Shown in pieces: positions 49,301-60,409 of a stretch of 64,000 nt of DNA. This DNA is from Rhizomys pruinosus (taxonomy: Eukaryota; Chordata; Mammalia; Rodentia; Spalacidae). The DNA is taken from assembly GCA_009823505.1 (NCBI GenBank), contig VZQC01000392.1, forward strand, positions 4,873,353 through 4,937,352. The letters are read 5' to 3'. Numbering within the stretch: position 1 is the stretch's first letter; every line of letters begins with the position of its first letter. The position numbers and the translations under genes are program-made. The notes under the pieces are model-generated. The model did no database searches and had not been told where the DNA came from. It saw nothing but the letters and a program-made list of their open reading frames with translations.

Positions 49301-50987
49301 AATTGCTTCAAGTATTTTCTGAAGGATTGGCTTTTTGGACATATATTCTTTCATCTTGTTTACATCATGAAAATGTTCTCTCTCCTTCAACTACAGTTGA
49401 CATTTTTGCTGGGGTATAGCAATCTGGGTTGGCATCTACAGTCATTTAGTACTGGGAATACTAGTCCATGTTCTTCTGGCTTTCATAGTTTGCACTGAGA
49501 AGTCAGCTGTAATTCTGATTGATTTTCCTTTATATGTAACTTGCTGTTTTTCCCTGTGGCTTTCAGTATCTTCTTTGTTTTGGGTGTCTAGTGTTTTAAC
49601 TCTGATATGGCGTGGGGAATTTCTTTTCTGATTTTATCTATTTGGAGTTCTATGCACTTCTTGTATTTGTATGGGTTTGTCTCTTTTTAGATTAGGAAAA
49701 TTTTCTTCTGTTGAAGATCTGATCAATATCATTGTCGTGGGATTCTTCTCCTTCCTCTATCCCTATGATGTGGAGGTTTGGTCTTTTCATAGTGTTCCAA
49801 ATTTCTTGATTGTTCCACTCTTGTGTTTTTTAAATCTTTCATAATCTTTGTTTTAACTTTCTAGTTTTTCCTTGCTATCTTCCAGGTATGATATTCTATT
49901 TTCTGCTTCGTCCAATCTGCTTTTGAGGCTTTCTCCCATCCTTTGCTATTGATTTGATGTGTATTCAATTTCCTTTTTCTTTTCATCCTGTGATTTCTTT
50001 AGTATTTTTACTTCCTTTCGGAGCTTGTCGTACTCTTCTTGTAGCTCCTTGTTTCGCTGGTCTGTTTCCCTTTCCATTTCAGCATGGGATCTTTTCAGTG
50101 TTTCTATTTCCTTCCAGAGTTTGTCATTCATTTCCTCCAGTTCCTTCCTGAGTTCTTCATTCTCTGATTTGTTCTTTATATTCTTTGATTTCTTTCATTA
50201 TGTCTGATTGTTCTAAGATCTGTGTCCTGGGTTCCTTCCAGCGAGATCTCATAGGGATCTTCAATAGGACTGGTAGCATCTGGTGGAGATTTATTATGTG
50301 CTTTTCCCATGTTGTTTTTTCTTTGTGTTTTTGGCATGTGGGTTTGTTTTATTGTTTGTGTTCTGGTGCAAATCTCAAATGTTTCTTCACTACATTGAAA
50401 GCTTAATTTGCTTGTTTCCTACAGATATGTTCGTTGTCTTCTCCTTGGTGTATGGAGGGCTGGTTGTGTTAGGTTTCCAGTTTTCACTTTTGGTTATATA
50501 TTGGGATGTTCAGCTGGCTCTTCCCTTTCTGGTCTGGAGGTTCTCCAGAAATCCTGAGGTAACAATCAGGTCGGTTTCCTGCTGAGTGTGCACCTGCTTT
50601 GTGCTGGGGTGTTGCTACAGCTATTCTCAATGGGATACCCTCACTGTTGTCATGAGGGTTGGGTGGTGGGTTTGCCAGTAGCCTCTGGACCTGGCAACTA
50701 TTCAGCTCGCTGGGTAATTCCACTCTACTGCTGAGCACGCTGGGCCAACTATGGCTGGATGGCAGGCAACAGGCCATGCCCAGGGCAGTGATGAGCACCA
50801 CTAGAGTTGTGTTCACCTATTCCCCAGGTGCCAAGCTGCCTCCTCTCTCTGGACCTGGTGGGTGTCCAGATGGCTGGGTGACTCTGCCCCACCTCTGTGC
50901 AGGCTGGGCCAGGTGTGGCTGGCTGGCAGGCAATATTCCCCAGGTGCCAAGCTGCCTCGTCTCTCTGGGCCTGGTGAGTGTCGGCTC
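43390..50987 (-). mobile_element. Near full-length antisense L1 retrotransposon, defective
   Basis: The minus-strand order is as expected for L1. 5' monomers lie at about 50640-50987 (116-bp period: CCCCAGGTGCCAAGCTGCCT at 50822 and 50938). The ORF1 coiled coil follows near 50131-49946 (heptads such as MNDKLWKEIETLKRSHAEME). A broken ORF2 runs over about 49-44.1 kb, then the 3' UTR. The duplication TCAAGTCATTTA (43378-43389) and TCAAGTAATTTA (50988-50999) encloses it. Frames are heavily interrupted. It carries later B1 copies at about 44270-44410, 46210-46640 (with GGAA tail), 47217-47370 and 48322-48482 (TSD TGATATTGAGCTTT), and a nested L1 3' fragment at 43617-43826. The part at 44.4-46.8 kb is much noisier than the rest. 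Confidence 0.85.
43617..43826 (-). mobile_element. Nested L1 3'-end fragment
   Basis: A second L1 3' terminus (TTTTTATTGAAAGCTTTGTG, CCCAACCCACCAGAGAGCTC) lies within the 3' UTR of the larger L1. The host sequence resumes after a decayed duplication (CCCAGTTCTTTT before, CCCTAGTTCTTTTG after). Confidence 0.7.
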
Positions 50988-51130
50988 TCAAGTAATTTAA
51001 AGATAAGTAATTGAAAAGAAATGAGTATGGTGCATAGCAGTGTTATCCAAAAAAAGAAACAAGAAAATGAATGACAACCCATGACCAAACTTTACAGGCC
51101 TTAAATTAATGAAACAGTTACACCTTTAAA

Positions 51131-51225
51131 ATGGGAGTTGGGGCTATAATTCAGTGGCAAAGTGCTTACCTTTTATGTGTAAAGGCTTTGGGTTCAGTCA
51201 CTAGCACTGCAAAAAAATAAAGACA
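51131..51225 (+). repeat. ID-type SINE
   Basis: GTTGGGGCTATAATTCAGTG head, TAGCACTGCAAAAAAATAAA end. Resembles a tRNA-Ala/BC1-like ID element, diverged. Confidence 0.6.
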
Positions 51226-51547
51226 ATGTTAATTGGCTCAAGAGCTAAGACAAAATTCTAAGACAGCAGTCTGGCAGAGCTCAAGAAAGAAAAGAAAAAC
51301 AAAGAGAAATAAAGGCCACATTGGGATGGGAAATGACCATTGAGAATTCTATGAAATGGTATGAGGACAGGCTTTGGAAAGGTGAAGGAAGTGAGTGGGA
51401 ATGAAAGGAGGTGTATGCTTACTGTAGTTCTGGAAGTAGAGAATTCAGTGTTCACACACAACTCCAAACATTTTTCTACAATGAAATCTTGTATTCTATG
51501 GATTGAAAGAAGACAAAAAAATTAAAGAAAAACTAATATTTGTTAAT

Positions 51548-51651
51548 CATCGTTATACAGTCTAACAAACATTGGGCTTCATAGTAAAGACTGTATACAT
51601 CAAATCACCATCGTTATACAGTCTAACAAACATTGGGCTTCATAGTAAAGA
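51548..51651. repeat. Short tandem duplication, 61-bp period
   Basis: A 43-base block at 51548-51590 (CATCGTTATACAGTCTAACA..) recurs at 51609-51651 without mismatch. Confidence 0.9.
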
Positions 51652-52305
51652 ATGTACAACATCATTTGCTTATCCCATTAAAAATCAGACTAGCACTCTC
51701 TCGCCATATACCAGCACAGACAGAGAGCACAGGGTTTGCGCTGGAACGCTGATAGGCCTTGTTGGTCTGGGGACCCAGCCACTGTGGCAGCTGGCTGGAT
51801 CATTCCCCCTGCAGCCAGCCAGGAAGAACAACTCATGCAGGTACTTTCAGGAAGTGCATTTTTTCTACAAAATTGGTAATATAACAAGTACCCTGGTCCA
51901 GGTAACATGTACTTCCCCCCAGCCAAAGAAACCATTTTCCTGGGAGAGCTGAATGGATCCATCAGTCTATGTCTCAGCTATTTATAAAGCCCTAAATGCA
52001 TCAGTGGCTTTCCATCTCTTCATACAAAGAATCACTGAAATGAACCATGAATAAAACATAGAGAATGGCTCAAATGAATGTTCAATCAATACTGTTGCTG
52101 TTTAAAATACTACAAAATCACTAAAACACATACTGTTTTCTTTTCATAGGTTATGAAAATAATATAAATTGTTTCTATACATTAGAAATTAATATGGCAT
52201 ATTTTAGCAAATTTGTCCTGTTGCTTAACAAGATTGTCTTTGTATAGAACCATATACCTGATCTTGTTAAAGATTATGAGCTGAATGTATATAAAAAGGA
52301 GAAAC

Positions 52306-52450
52306 ATAGCCAGGCGTGGTGGTGCAGGCCTTTAATCCTAGCACTTGGGAGGCAGAGTTCAAGGCCAGCCTGGTCTACAGAGTGAGTTCCAGGCCAGCTG
52401 AAGCTAGAGGGAGACCCTGTCTCAAAAACACCAAAAAAAAAAAAAAAAGG
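52306..52450 (+). repeat. B1 SINE (internally shortened)
   Basis: AGCCAGGCGTGGTGGTGCAG through GAGACCCTGTCTC, lacking the usual GGCAGGCGGATCTCTGTG segment, with an A tail. Confidence 0.88.
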
Positions 52451-52510
52451 GAGAAACATGTATTTTATGCAACACAGTATATGCTAGTATGAGAAATTTT
52501 ATGTAAATCA

Positions 52511-52665
52511 GCCAGGTGTGGTGGCACAAGCCTTTAATCCCAGCACTTGGGAGGCAGAGGCAGGCGGATCTCTGTAAGTTCAAGGCCACCCTGGTCTACA
52601 AAGTGAACTCCAGGCCAGCTGCAACTAAAGGGAGACCCAGTCTCAAAAACAAAAGCAAACAAACA
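52511..52665 (+). repeat. B1 SINE
   Basis: GCCAGGTGTGGTGGCACAAG through AGACCCAGTCTC with an AAACAAAC tail. Confidence 0.9.
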
Positions 52666-52679
52666 AAAATCTATTAAAT

Positions 52680-52843
52680 CTTTTTTTTTTCTTTTTTGGT
52701 CTTTTTGAGACAGGGTCTCCCTGTAGCCCCAGCTGTCCTGGAACTCACTCTGTAGACCAGGCTGGCCTTGAACTCACAAAGATCTGCCTGCCTCTGCATC
52801 GTGAGCGCTAGGATTAAAGGTGTGCACCACCACACCCGGCTAT
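52680..52843 (-). repeat. B1 SINE
   Basis: A T tract, then antisense B1 to CACCACACCCGGCTATTAAG. Flanks CTATTAAATC and CTATTAAGTC are a probable duplication. Confidence 0.9.
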
Positions 52844-53737
52844 TAAGTCCATTAAAAAATTTATTTAAAATATATATGATACTAGAATCATAATGAAAAT
52901 CTTAAATAAAATCAATTATACATTTTCAAAAAAATCAGATTACTTATAGGTTGGGTTAGGAAATTTGGAGTTATCAAGGAAATATTTAGCATTAAAAGGA
53001 ATGGAATTAATCCAACACGTCAGGGAAAATAACAATCAAACTTAACTTTTTAAACAATGGAAACTGAAAGTAAGTAATATCCTTGTGTTCTTTTCAATAA
53101 GCTGCAAAAGAAAAAAGTTGAAAATCAGAAATCAGTCACCTGTAAGTGAACAGAGAGTATATAGCAATAGGATTGTCAGGAAATGCTGTAGAAATAAGAA
53201 TAAAACAACAGTTGTAATTATGGGATATAATAAAACAATGAAGTAGAAATATCTAGTGAAAGTCAAGATCGAAAGTGAAAAGAAGGCAAAAGGTAGTATA
53301 AATTTGCCAGTTTCTGATAACCAGAGAGCAATAGACAGCTTCGACATCAAGTTAGGGGAAGGAGGGATTAGTATACTTGGAAGAATAAAGGTGCACTAGA
53401 GGACATAAATGTTGTTAACCAAGATTGTATTGGAGAGAAGGTAGAAGGAAGAATCACAGGTGATACCTATGATGAAAGAATAGAAACGTACACAGTCTAA
53501 GGTTCAGAGGTCCCAGGCTAACTCTGCTGGGTCAGGTGGGGCGGAGCCCCAGCCTTACTGATCTCTTTTGGTCAAAATGTTCTGTGGAACTGCAGATTGT
53601 TTTTCTTCTCTCTCCCTCTCTCTCCCTCTCCACCTCTCTTCCCCCTCCTCCCCCCTCCTTTTCCTTTTTCAAACAAGGCTTTTCTTTGTAGTGGCTCAAG
53701 CTGGTCTTGATCATCTTGCTATCCTCCTGCCTCAACC

Positions 53738-54006
53738 AAATGCTGGGTTACAGGTATGCATCACCACATCTGGCTAAATGCTGGGGTTACAGGTATGCAT
53801 CACCACATCTGACTAAATGCTGGGGTTACGGGTATGCATCACCACATCTGGCTAAATGCTGGGGTTACAGGTATGCATCACCACATCTGGCTAAATGCTG
53901 GGTTAGGGGTACACATCACCACATCTGGCTAAATGCTGGGTTAGGGGTACACATCACCACATCTGGCTAAATGCTGGGTTACAGGTATGTATCACCACAT
54001 CTGGCT
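53738..54006. repeat. Minisatellite, seven 38-39 bp units
   Basis: Seven head-to-tail units contain the core GGTTACAGGTATGCATCACC and end CACATCTGGCTAAATGCTGG. Two neighbouring units share the variant GGTTAGGGGTACACATC, showing unit-by-unit spread. The unit looks like the head of an antisense B1-like SINE (53655-53780) that was amplified. The array ends about 70 bp before the Fktn acceptor at 54079. Confidence 0.92.
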
Positions 54007-54079
54007 AAATGATTTCTTCATTGTGCTGCCACTGATTATTGGAGTTAATCAAAATTGGTCTTTTTTTCTTTCTTTATAG

Positions 54080-54340
<261 letters not shown>

Positions 54341-54512
54341 TAAAATTAATGTTTAATTTTTATGGAAACATTTCTCACAGATTCTTACTCTTATAGGATA
54401 TGTGGCAAGCAATTCAAAATTATAATGTTTTTGTAATTATTCAGTTAAGCGATGTTTCAGGAATTGTTCACATTTTCTGAAATATAAAAATTACTATTAC
54501 ACTAAACAGTCT

Positions 54513-54745
54513 TGGGCTGGAGAGATGGCTCAGCCATTAAGAGCACTGGCTGCTCTTGCAGAGAACCATGCAGAGAATTCCCAGCACCCGCATGGTGGCT
54601 AACAACTGTCCATAACTCCAGTTCCAGCGGAATCTGACACCCTCTTCTCACCTCCACAGGCATTGCATGACACGGGTACCCTTACATACATGTAGGCAAT
54701 ATACACATAAAACTAGAATAATAAATAAAATATTTAAATAGTCTC
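54513..54745 (+). repeat. B2 SINE
   Basis: TGGGCTGGAGAGATGGCTCA through ATACACATAAAACTAG with an AATAAATAAA tail. Moderately diverged. Confidence 0.88.
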
Positions 54746-55762
54746 AGTTAAATGAATTCATTGATAAAGTAATTTTGATATCAAGATTACCATGTTTGGG
54801 CCCTGAAACTTTTGCCTTTTGAGATTATATTCAAACAGAATACTTACAGACTGATAAAAAGATATGAAATGAGATGCTTTTGGAATGTTATGGAACAATT
54901 GAAAATGTTAAAATTAGTGGTCTAGGTAGAGAAAAGCAGTGTTTTTATGCAGCACAAGTTGATCCAGTCATCTAAACCACAAAAGGCACCTCAATAATCA
55001 GCTTTTCTTGTTACTGGGGGCCACCCATAGGGTGTTGTGCTAGGTTAGCTTTACTACATCAGTAGTCTGTTTCTGGTTAGACGTAAAGAACCAGAATAGG
55101 AGTTTAGCAGTAAACATTCACAGTAAACTTCATATGCCATCATTAGAAATGGAAATTAATTTTAGAGCTATGTAGAGGTCACATGCAACAAAGGTTTTTG
55201 AAATATATTTGTTTTTCAATTACTTAGTAAAATTACAAAAATTAAGATTTTTCCCTTGCACTTTGACTTTTGGTTTGCTTTATTTTGCTCTGAAGGAAAA
55301 CATATTAGGAAAAATATATTTGATAGTCTGATATGACAGATTTCGATAAATACCACCGTCCTCCTCCCCTGGTCCTTCACTTTTGCCATTTTCCCAAAGA
55401 AAGGCGACTTATTTTTGTTAAACTAAAGCATGTCTTTTATTCTTCCATTGATTCTCAGGCTATACATTTTTTAAGCCAAATATTAGCGCACACAGGTTTC
55501 TCATCATTGCTGATAACACTTAGGAGTCCAGTCCACTGAACTTGAGAGTGATACTTCTATTAGGAGGAAAGGCACTGAGAAGCAGAGTAGAAAAGGAAGG
55601 TTACCTAGATGACTAGTGAATTCACCATGGTTATGTTTCTTATCCTTAGGTTTGCAAGTTTATAAACAATTGGGAAAAAAAATCAGTTACTGAAGACTTA
55701 AATTCTTTTTTTTAACAAAGATTACCATTTGACTCTATATGGGTGAAATTAAATGGTCATAC

Positions 55763-56471
55763 TGTTGGGTCCGAAAATTGCACAGAAAAACGCTCAAGCC
55801 CAGTATTCAATCTTTGATACAAAATTTATTTAATTTGCTGGTGCACCAGAACCCAGTCTAGAAAACTGATACATAAGGGGGGGCCAATTGTTGATGCATT
55901 AGGAACACAACCTACTCCACACAGGGATGAGTATGACCGAAACTGTCTGTTACAGAGAGTTTTTTTTTTTTTTTAAGCTGCCATATGGGTGCTGGGAATC
56001 GAACTCTGATCCTCTGCAAGAGCAGTCAGTGCTCCTAACCACTGAGCCATCTCTCCAGCCCCTACAGAGAGCTTTTAAAGACAAAAACTGCAAAAACCAC
56101 AAACCAGGGGAGCATTGGTGACATAGAAACACCATTGCGAGGCTATAAACACAATGCAAGTAACGGTGACCTTTAAACTAATTGGTTGTGTTTAGCAGCA
56201 TGAAGCCCGTTGGGGAGTGGATGCACTCCTTCAGGGCTGGGAAAGTTCATCCTGACCCCAGGTAGCTCTGGGAACTAAGAACTCAGGAGCAGAGTAGCAG
56301 GAAATGTGCTCTTGCAGTTGTGGTCAGAACAGGAGGGGTGGTCATGGAAGCAGTTGAATTCAGGCCGGAGGAGTAACCATGGGAACCAAACTTCAGAGGC
56401 TTGCTTTAACTAGCTCAATTCTCCAGGTAACGCCTTACTTCTGATTAACTGTTTCTGACCAGCTCCCAACA
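55763..56471 (-). mobile_element. Solo LTR of an endogenous retrovirus (class I-like)
   Basis: The element begins TGTTGGG and ends CCCAACA, a perfect 7-bp terminal inverted repeat with TG..CA ends. It is flanked by the 4-bp duplication ATAC (55759-55762, 56472-56475). On the minus strand an AATAAA-like poly(A) signal lies near 55830, about 70 bp from the 3' end. No internal viral genes are present, so it is a solo LTR left by recombination. A 4-bp duplication suggests a gammaretrovirus/ERV1-type integrase. A short SINE is nested at 55960. Confidence 0.75.
55960..56062 (-). repeat. Stand-alone B2 head SINE with poly(A) and TSD
   Basis: An antisense copy of just the tRNA-derived head (GGGGCTGGAGAGATGGCTCA to CCCATATGGCAGCTT) is followed immediately by poly(A), seen as a T tract at 55960-55974. 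TACAGAGAG flanks it at 55951-55959 and 56063-56071. The B2 tail is absent. Confidence 0.88.
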
Positions 56472-56649
56472 ATACAAATTAAGAATTTGGTTTTGGATTC
56501 TGTCTGGTAAGAGCTTGATGGTGCATATCAGAAATACCAAGATTTTCCCTTAACTCTTAACTTCCTATTTCTGGAATGTTTTTTCTTTATGACATAGCAC
56601 AGTTTAACTCAGTTATCAGTGGAGTTCTTTTTTCTACCATTCGTCCTTA

Positions 56650-56915
56650 GGAAAGTGCCTACCCATCCAAGTTAAAATATTATTCTATCCATGAAATATT
56701 CAGGATTCCAACCTCCTAAAAGATGTTATTCAGCGGTTCTGTTCCCTGCAAAGTAAGCTTGAAGGGTCAAGGATAGAAATACTGGGGGATTCAGTGTTGC
56801 ATTTTTAATGCCCTCTTCTAAGAAAAAGAATGCAAAACTGTATTTTGTAAACATTACAAAAATATATAGCTTTGCAAACATATTCCTATTGAAGTCGGAT
56901 GGGTAGGCACTTTCC
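56650..56915. repeat. 19-bp perfect inverted repeat, 228-bp spacer
   Basis: GGAAAGTGCCTACCCATCC at 56650-56668 and its exact reverse complement at 56897-56915. Identity stops abruptly at both edges. Confidence 0.95.
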
Positions 56916-57149
56916 AGATGAACAGGAAGAATGTAGAAGGGCCTTACAAATGTAAGAGACAGCTTTGTGAAACACAAGTTATGTGGATGTCTAGAAGAGG
57001 CAACTGCTACGTAGAAACCAAAAGGAGTATGATATGAAAGTCTTGAGGCAGATAGTTCATGGTGGTTTGAGAACAGCCTGGTTATTGATGAGGCTGGAGA
57101 GGAGAGATGGAGAGAGAGGTGTGGGAAAGTAGGTCAGACAGAGTTTCGT

Positions 57150-57850
57150 GTTGTCTTTTTTTTTTATTTCTTTGTCCTAAATTGTTTATTGAGTATAAGT
57201 TTTACAAACATGACTTACGTTATCGGTAACAGTGGAGCTGGAGAATGTTTTACCTTTTCCAAGCTGCACGGCAAGAACCACCAGTAGTGTGGTGGTACTT
57301 GTGGCCCTCTCCAAGGCCACAATTCTTCTAGTCACCAGATGTCAGCCCACCCGTCTCCCTGTGAGTGTGGGCTGGTTTGCTGTTCCACCGGGTGTGAGAT
57401 GTCTTCTGATAGCCTTAAGGAATGGATCAATGAAGATAGCCTCAAAGACTTTACGTGTGGAGTCTTCACCAACCAGTAAGAATTCAGGACATTCACATGG
57501 CATCCAGCTGTCTCCTCGGCAACACACTGAAGGCCCTGGGCAAACTTGCACTGATTAACACTATGACGGACAGATTTGGTGTGGGTCACACTCTTAGGAA
57601 CTGGACATTTGCAGCCACCACCACGAAGACCAATCCTGTATATGACATAACCTTGCCTGGCCTTGTATCCCAGCCTGTGCACTTAACCCCGCTGTGTGGG
57701 GTGGGAACCATGTGCAGTAGCAAGAACTGGCAGTACTGCCAGCAGCTGACCTTCAAAAGGAAGCACATTGCATCCAGCTGCTTCGTGCTCCATAGCTCCT
57801 GGATGTACTTGTGTGCACCCACTTCAGCTCACCTGATGGCTACCCCCCAG
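57150..57850 (-). pseudogene. Rpl15-ps: RPL15 processed pseudogene
   Basis: The minus-strand ATG at 57820-57822 starts MGAHKYIQELWSTKQLDAM, matching ribosomal protein L15 of the large subunit. Later pieces RRLGYKA-like ([16 protein letters not shown]), KRPVPK-like and VLNSYW follow in other frames. The copy is intronless. It ends in the L15 3' UTR with AATAAA (TTTATT at 57185-57190 on +) and a poly(A) tract (T run from about 57156). Several frameshifts and many substitutions make it dead. A short 5' UTR (GCCATCA) precedes the ATG. I found no clear duplication. Confidence 0.9.
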
Positions 57851-58479
57851 CCAGAAAGGAAGAAGCCTTTCTCTAACAATCCCTTTTGTCCACGATGTCT
57901 TCTAAACCATTACAAGGACTTTGGGTCTTATTAGTAAGACTGTGAACCACTGGTAGATTTTTAGCTGTTAATATGATGTAACTGACTAGTCTGGCTGCTC
58001 TGTGAGAATAGATGAAGGCCCACAGGCTGAAAGAGAAACTAGTTAAAAGGCTTTTGTAATTTATACAAGATAGGGCAATAGCTTAGACAAGGGAGTTGGT
58101 AAGAAATGGAAAGCAGAAGTATTTTTCATTTATTTATTTATTTATTTATTTTTATTGGTAGATGTGAGATATGAAAGACAGAAGTCAAGAGTAATGAGGT
58201 GTTTGTTTGTTTGTTTGTTTGTTTTTTTAACCAAGACAATGGAAAGGAGAAGTTGCAGTTTATGGAGATGGGAAAAACTCTTGGGAAGAGCAAGCGTAAG
58301 AGATGGTAAACCTCAGGGTTGTGTTGTGTTGTGTTTTGGTATTTGCCAGCTTTGAGGTACTTGTTTGACATGCAGATAAAGGAGATTAGACAGTTGGATA
58401 TGTAAGTCTGCAGTCCAAGGGAGTGGTATGGGTTTGGAGTTGTAAGCAAATAGATTATTTTTAAATCCCTAAGACTTGG

Positions 58480-58625
58480 AGTTGCCAAGATGGCTCAGTG
58501 GATAAAGACATCTGCCTGTGTTTAATCCCCAGAACCCACATGGTGGAAGGACAGAACCAGTTCCCACAAGTTTTCCTCAGACCTCCACATGCCATTCCCA
58601 CTAAGACAATAAATAAATGTAAAAA
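58480..58625 (+). repeat. Old B3/B4-type SINE
   Basis: GTTGCCAAGATGGCTCAGTG head, CAGACCTCCACATGCC and AATAAATAAATG tail. Confidence 0.7.
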
Positions 58626-58791
58626 ACTGAAAGGCCATAAACAGTTCAAATGAGTAAAACATAGATTTAAAGAGAGAATGTTTCAAGGTCTGAGCTTGAA
58701 ATACAGTATTCCTTTCAGGAAGCAACAGCTAGATACTGAGACTAAAGAATAGCCAGAGAGAAATAGCAGAAACCTAGAAGCATGGGGTCCT

Positions 58792-59051
58792 AGGGTCTGG
58801 AGAGATGGCTCAGAGGGTTAAGAGCACCGAGTGCTCTTGCAAAGGACCCAGGTTCGAAGCCAAGAACCTACATGGCGGCTAAGAACTGTCTTTAAGCCAG
58901 GTGTGGTGGCATGTGCCTTTAATCCTAGCACTTGGGAGGCAGAGGCAGGTGAATCTCTGTGAGTTCAAGGCCAGCCTGGTCTACAGAGTGAGTTCCAAGG
59001 CCAGTTGGGGCTACAGGGAGACCCTGTCTCAAAAAAAAAAAAAAATAAGTG
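58792..59051 (+). repeat. Composite SINE: B2 head fused to B1, single TSD pair
   Basis: The B2 head (GGTCTGGAGAGATGGCTCAG to GGCTAAGAACTGTCT, about 58796-58891) is fused to a B1 (TTAAGCCAGGTGTGGTGGCA to AGACCCTGTCTC) with poly(A). TGGGGTCCT flanks the whole at 58783-58791 and 59052-59060. The junction is identical to those at 271 and 18126. Confidence 0.88.
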
Positions 59052-59404
59052 TGGGGTCCTGAGAGTAAGTGACGTGTTACAGTGAGGCACAAGATGCCAG
59101 TAGTTCTCGGTAGATCAAATAAGACTAGCACCAGCAACCAGCGGGTTTGGGAGTTAACGGTGGTTTGGAATGTTTGGCAGTTTGGATAAAGATCAGGTAG
59201 ATTTGAGGAGGGAAGAACTGAAGGCAGGGAGAACAGACAACCCACTAGGGGTTTGCCATAAAAGGTGTCAAACAGTACCTGACACTTAGGACCTCAGGAG
59301 AGGATCATTATTAGTATTTTCTTCTTTATCACTTTGCTATCTTGTTACTAATTCAGCACGTGTAGTAAATGGACAAGCCTGAATTCTAGAGAGAAAGCAG
59401 AGAG

Positions 59405-59508
59405 CCAGCTGGTTCATGCTGTACTCTTAGTACTTGGGAGACTGAGGCAGGACAATTGCAATTGAGTCAAGTTTGAGGCCAGCCTGGGCTAGAGAATGAA
59501 AAAAATAA

Positions 59509-59578
<70 letters not shown>
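59405..59578 (+). repeat. Old B1-like SINE followed by (GA)n
   Basis: CCAGCTGGTTCATGCTG through GCCAGCCTGGGCTAGAG, an A-rich tail, then a pure GA run at 59512-59578. Confidence 0.8.
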
Positions 59579-59583
<5 letters not shown>

Positions 59584-59869
59584 TGTAGAAAAAGTTTGCT
59601 CTTCACTGATGGACAGTAGTTGGCTCAGAGATGTTGATCATACTGTTGAATAACTCAACTTATTGTGTTCTGTCAGTGTTTTATATTTTGGGTTGTTATA
59701 GTATAAAATTGTATAATTCTTTGCTCCTGACTGTATGACAATAAGCATTTTCATAATGCTTTTCAATAATTCTGACATATTTGTTTAGTTTGACCTTCAT
59801 ATTCACCCTAAATATAATGTTGCATGCTAGGCTTTGAGTTTGCTAAAACACCCATTTGTTCTATCCTAG

Positions 59870-59929
59870 AATGGAGCTGGTTTATCAAAATCCAAAGGAA
59901 ACAGAATTGGATTTGATAGCATGCAGTGG
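59870..59929 (+). CDS. Fktn: Fukutin, second coding exon (lumenal stem)
   Basis: A 60-nt exon with acceptor TATCCTAG and donor GTGG|gtatgt, phase 0 on both sides. It encodes NGAGLSKSKGNRIGFDSMQW, the stem region directly after the transmembrane anchor, with no stop or frameshift. The catalytic domain with its DxD motif is encoded by later exons outside the window. Confidence 0.95.
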
Positions 59930-60041
59930 GTATGTACAATGAGAAGTTCCAGTTACAATGATTTTTAGTCTTTATTTCATTCATTTAAATGTTCCCTAAG
60001 TATTTGTTAAGTCAATACAGCAACAATAGCAGCCTTTGTTT

Positions 60042-60405
60042 TATATATTTTTATTGAATTTTTGTGTATTTCATATGCAACATCTTAATCATCTTTATAT
60101 CCCCTTTTTCCCAGTCGTGCCCTCCCATGCCAAGGCCACTGGATTTCATGCGTTCTGTCATTTATGTTAAGGCTTATCAAGTCACATTAGTGTCTCCAGA
60201 GATCCCTCAGTGTAAGTTCATCTACTGGGGTTAAGCCAGCCTATCTAAAGTCACTCCGTTAAAGAACATCAGCTCTTCCTCACCAGCAGCAATCAGCTGC
60301 CCAGTAGTTCTCTGGCTAGAATTGGGTCCTGCTACCCATTTCCACAGTTCTGTGCTGGATTTTTGTCTGCTTGAGTTTGCAAGGGATCACCATTGCATAC
60401 CCCCC
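60042..60405 (-). mobile_element. Old L1 3'-end fragment
   Basis: Starts TTTTTATTGAATTTTTGTG and continues through CATGCCAAGGCCACTGG-type 3' UTR sequence. Truncated where the next L1 begins. Confidence 0.7.
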
Positions 60406-60409
60406 CCCT

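Larger units (their letters stand above)
40136..54079 (+). other. Fktn: Fktn intron 1
   Basis: About 14 kb between exon 1 (copy 2) and the start-codon exon. It is dominated by the SINE block at 41032, a 7.6-kb antisense L1 (43390-50987), B1 copies at 52.3-52.8 kb and a minisatellite at 53738. The remainder (41.7-43.0, 51.2-52.3, 52.8-53.6 kb) is AT-rich single-copy sequence with no recognised exon. An open frame at 51690-51962 (minus) is not recognised. Confidence 0.65.

Noticed and set aside
51690..51962. Overlapping open frames on both strands of about 90-126 residues
   Set aside because: No family recognised, no splice or promoter context, and no sign of codon constraint that I can see. 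Left as intronic sequence.
53738..54006. Regularly repeated units resembling a CRISPR array
   Set aside because: Units are contiguous with no unique spacers, and the genome is mammalian. It is a SINE-derived minisatellite.
57586..57934. Possible functional RPL15 copy
   Set aside because: Several frameshifts and substitutions at conserved positions; only the first part keeps one frame.
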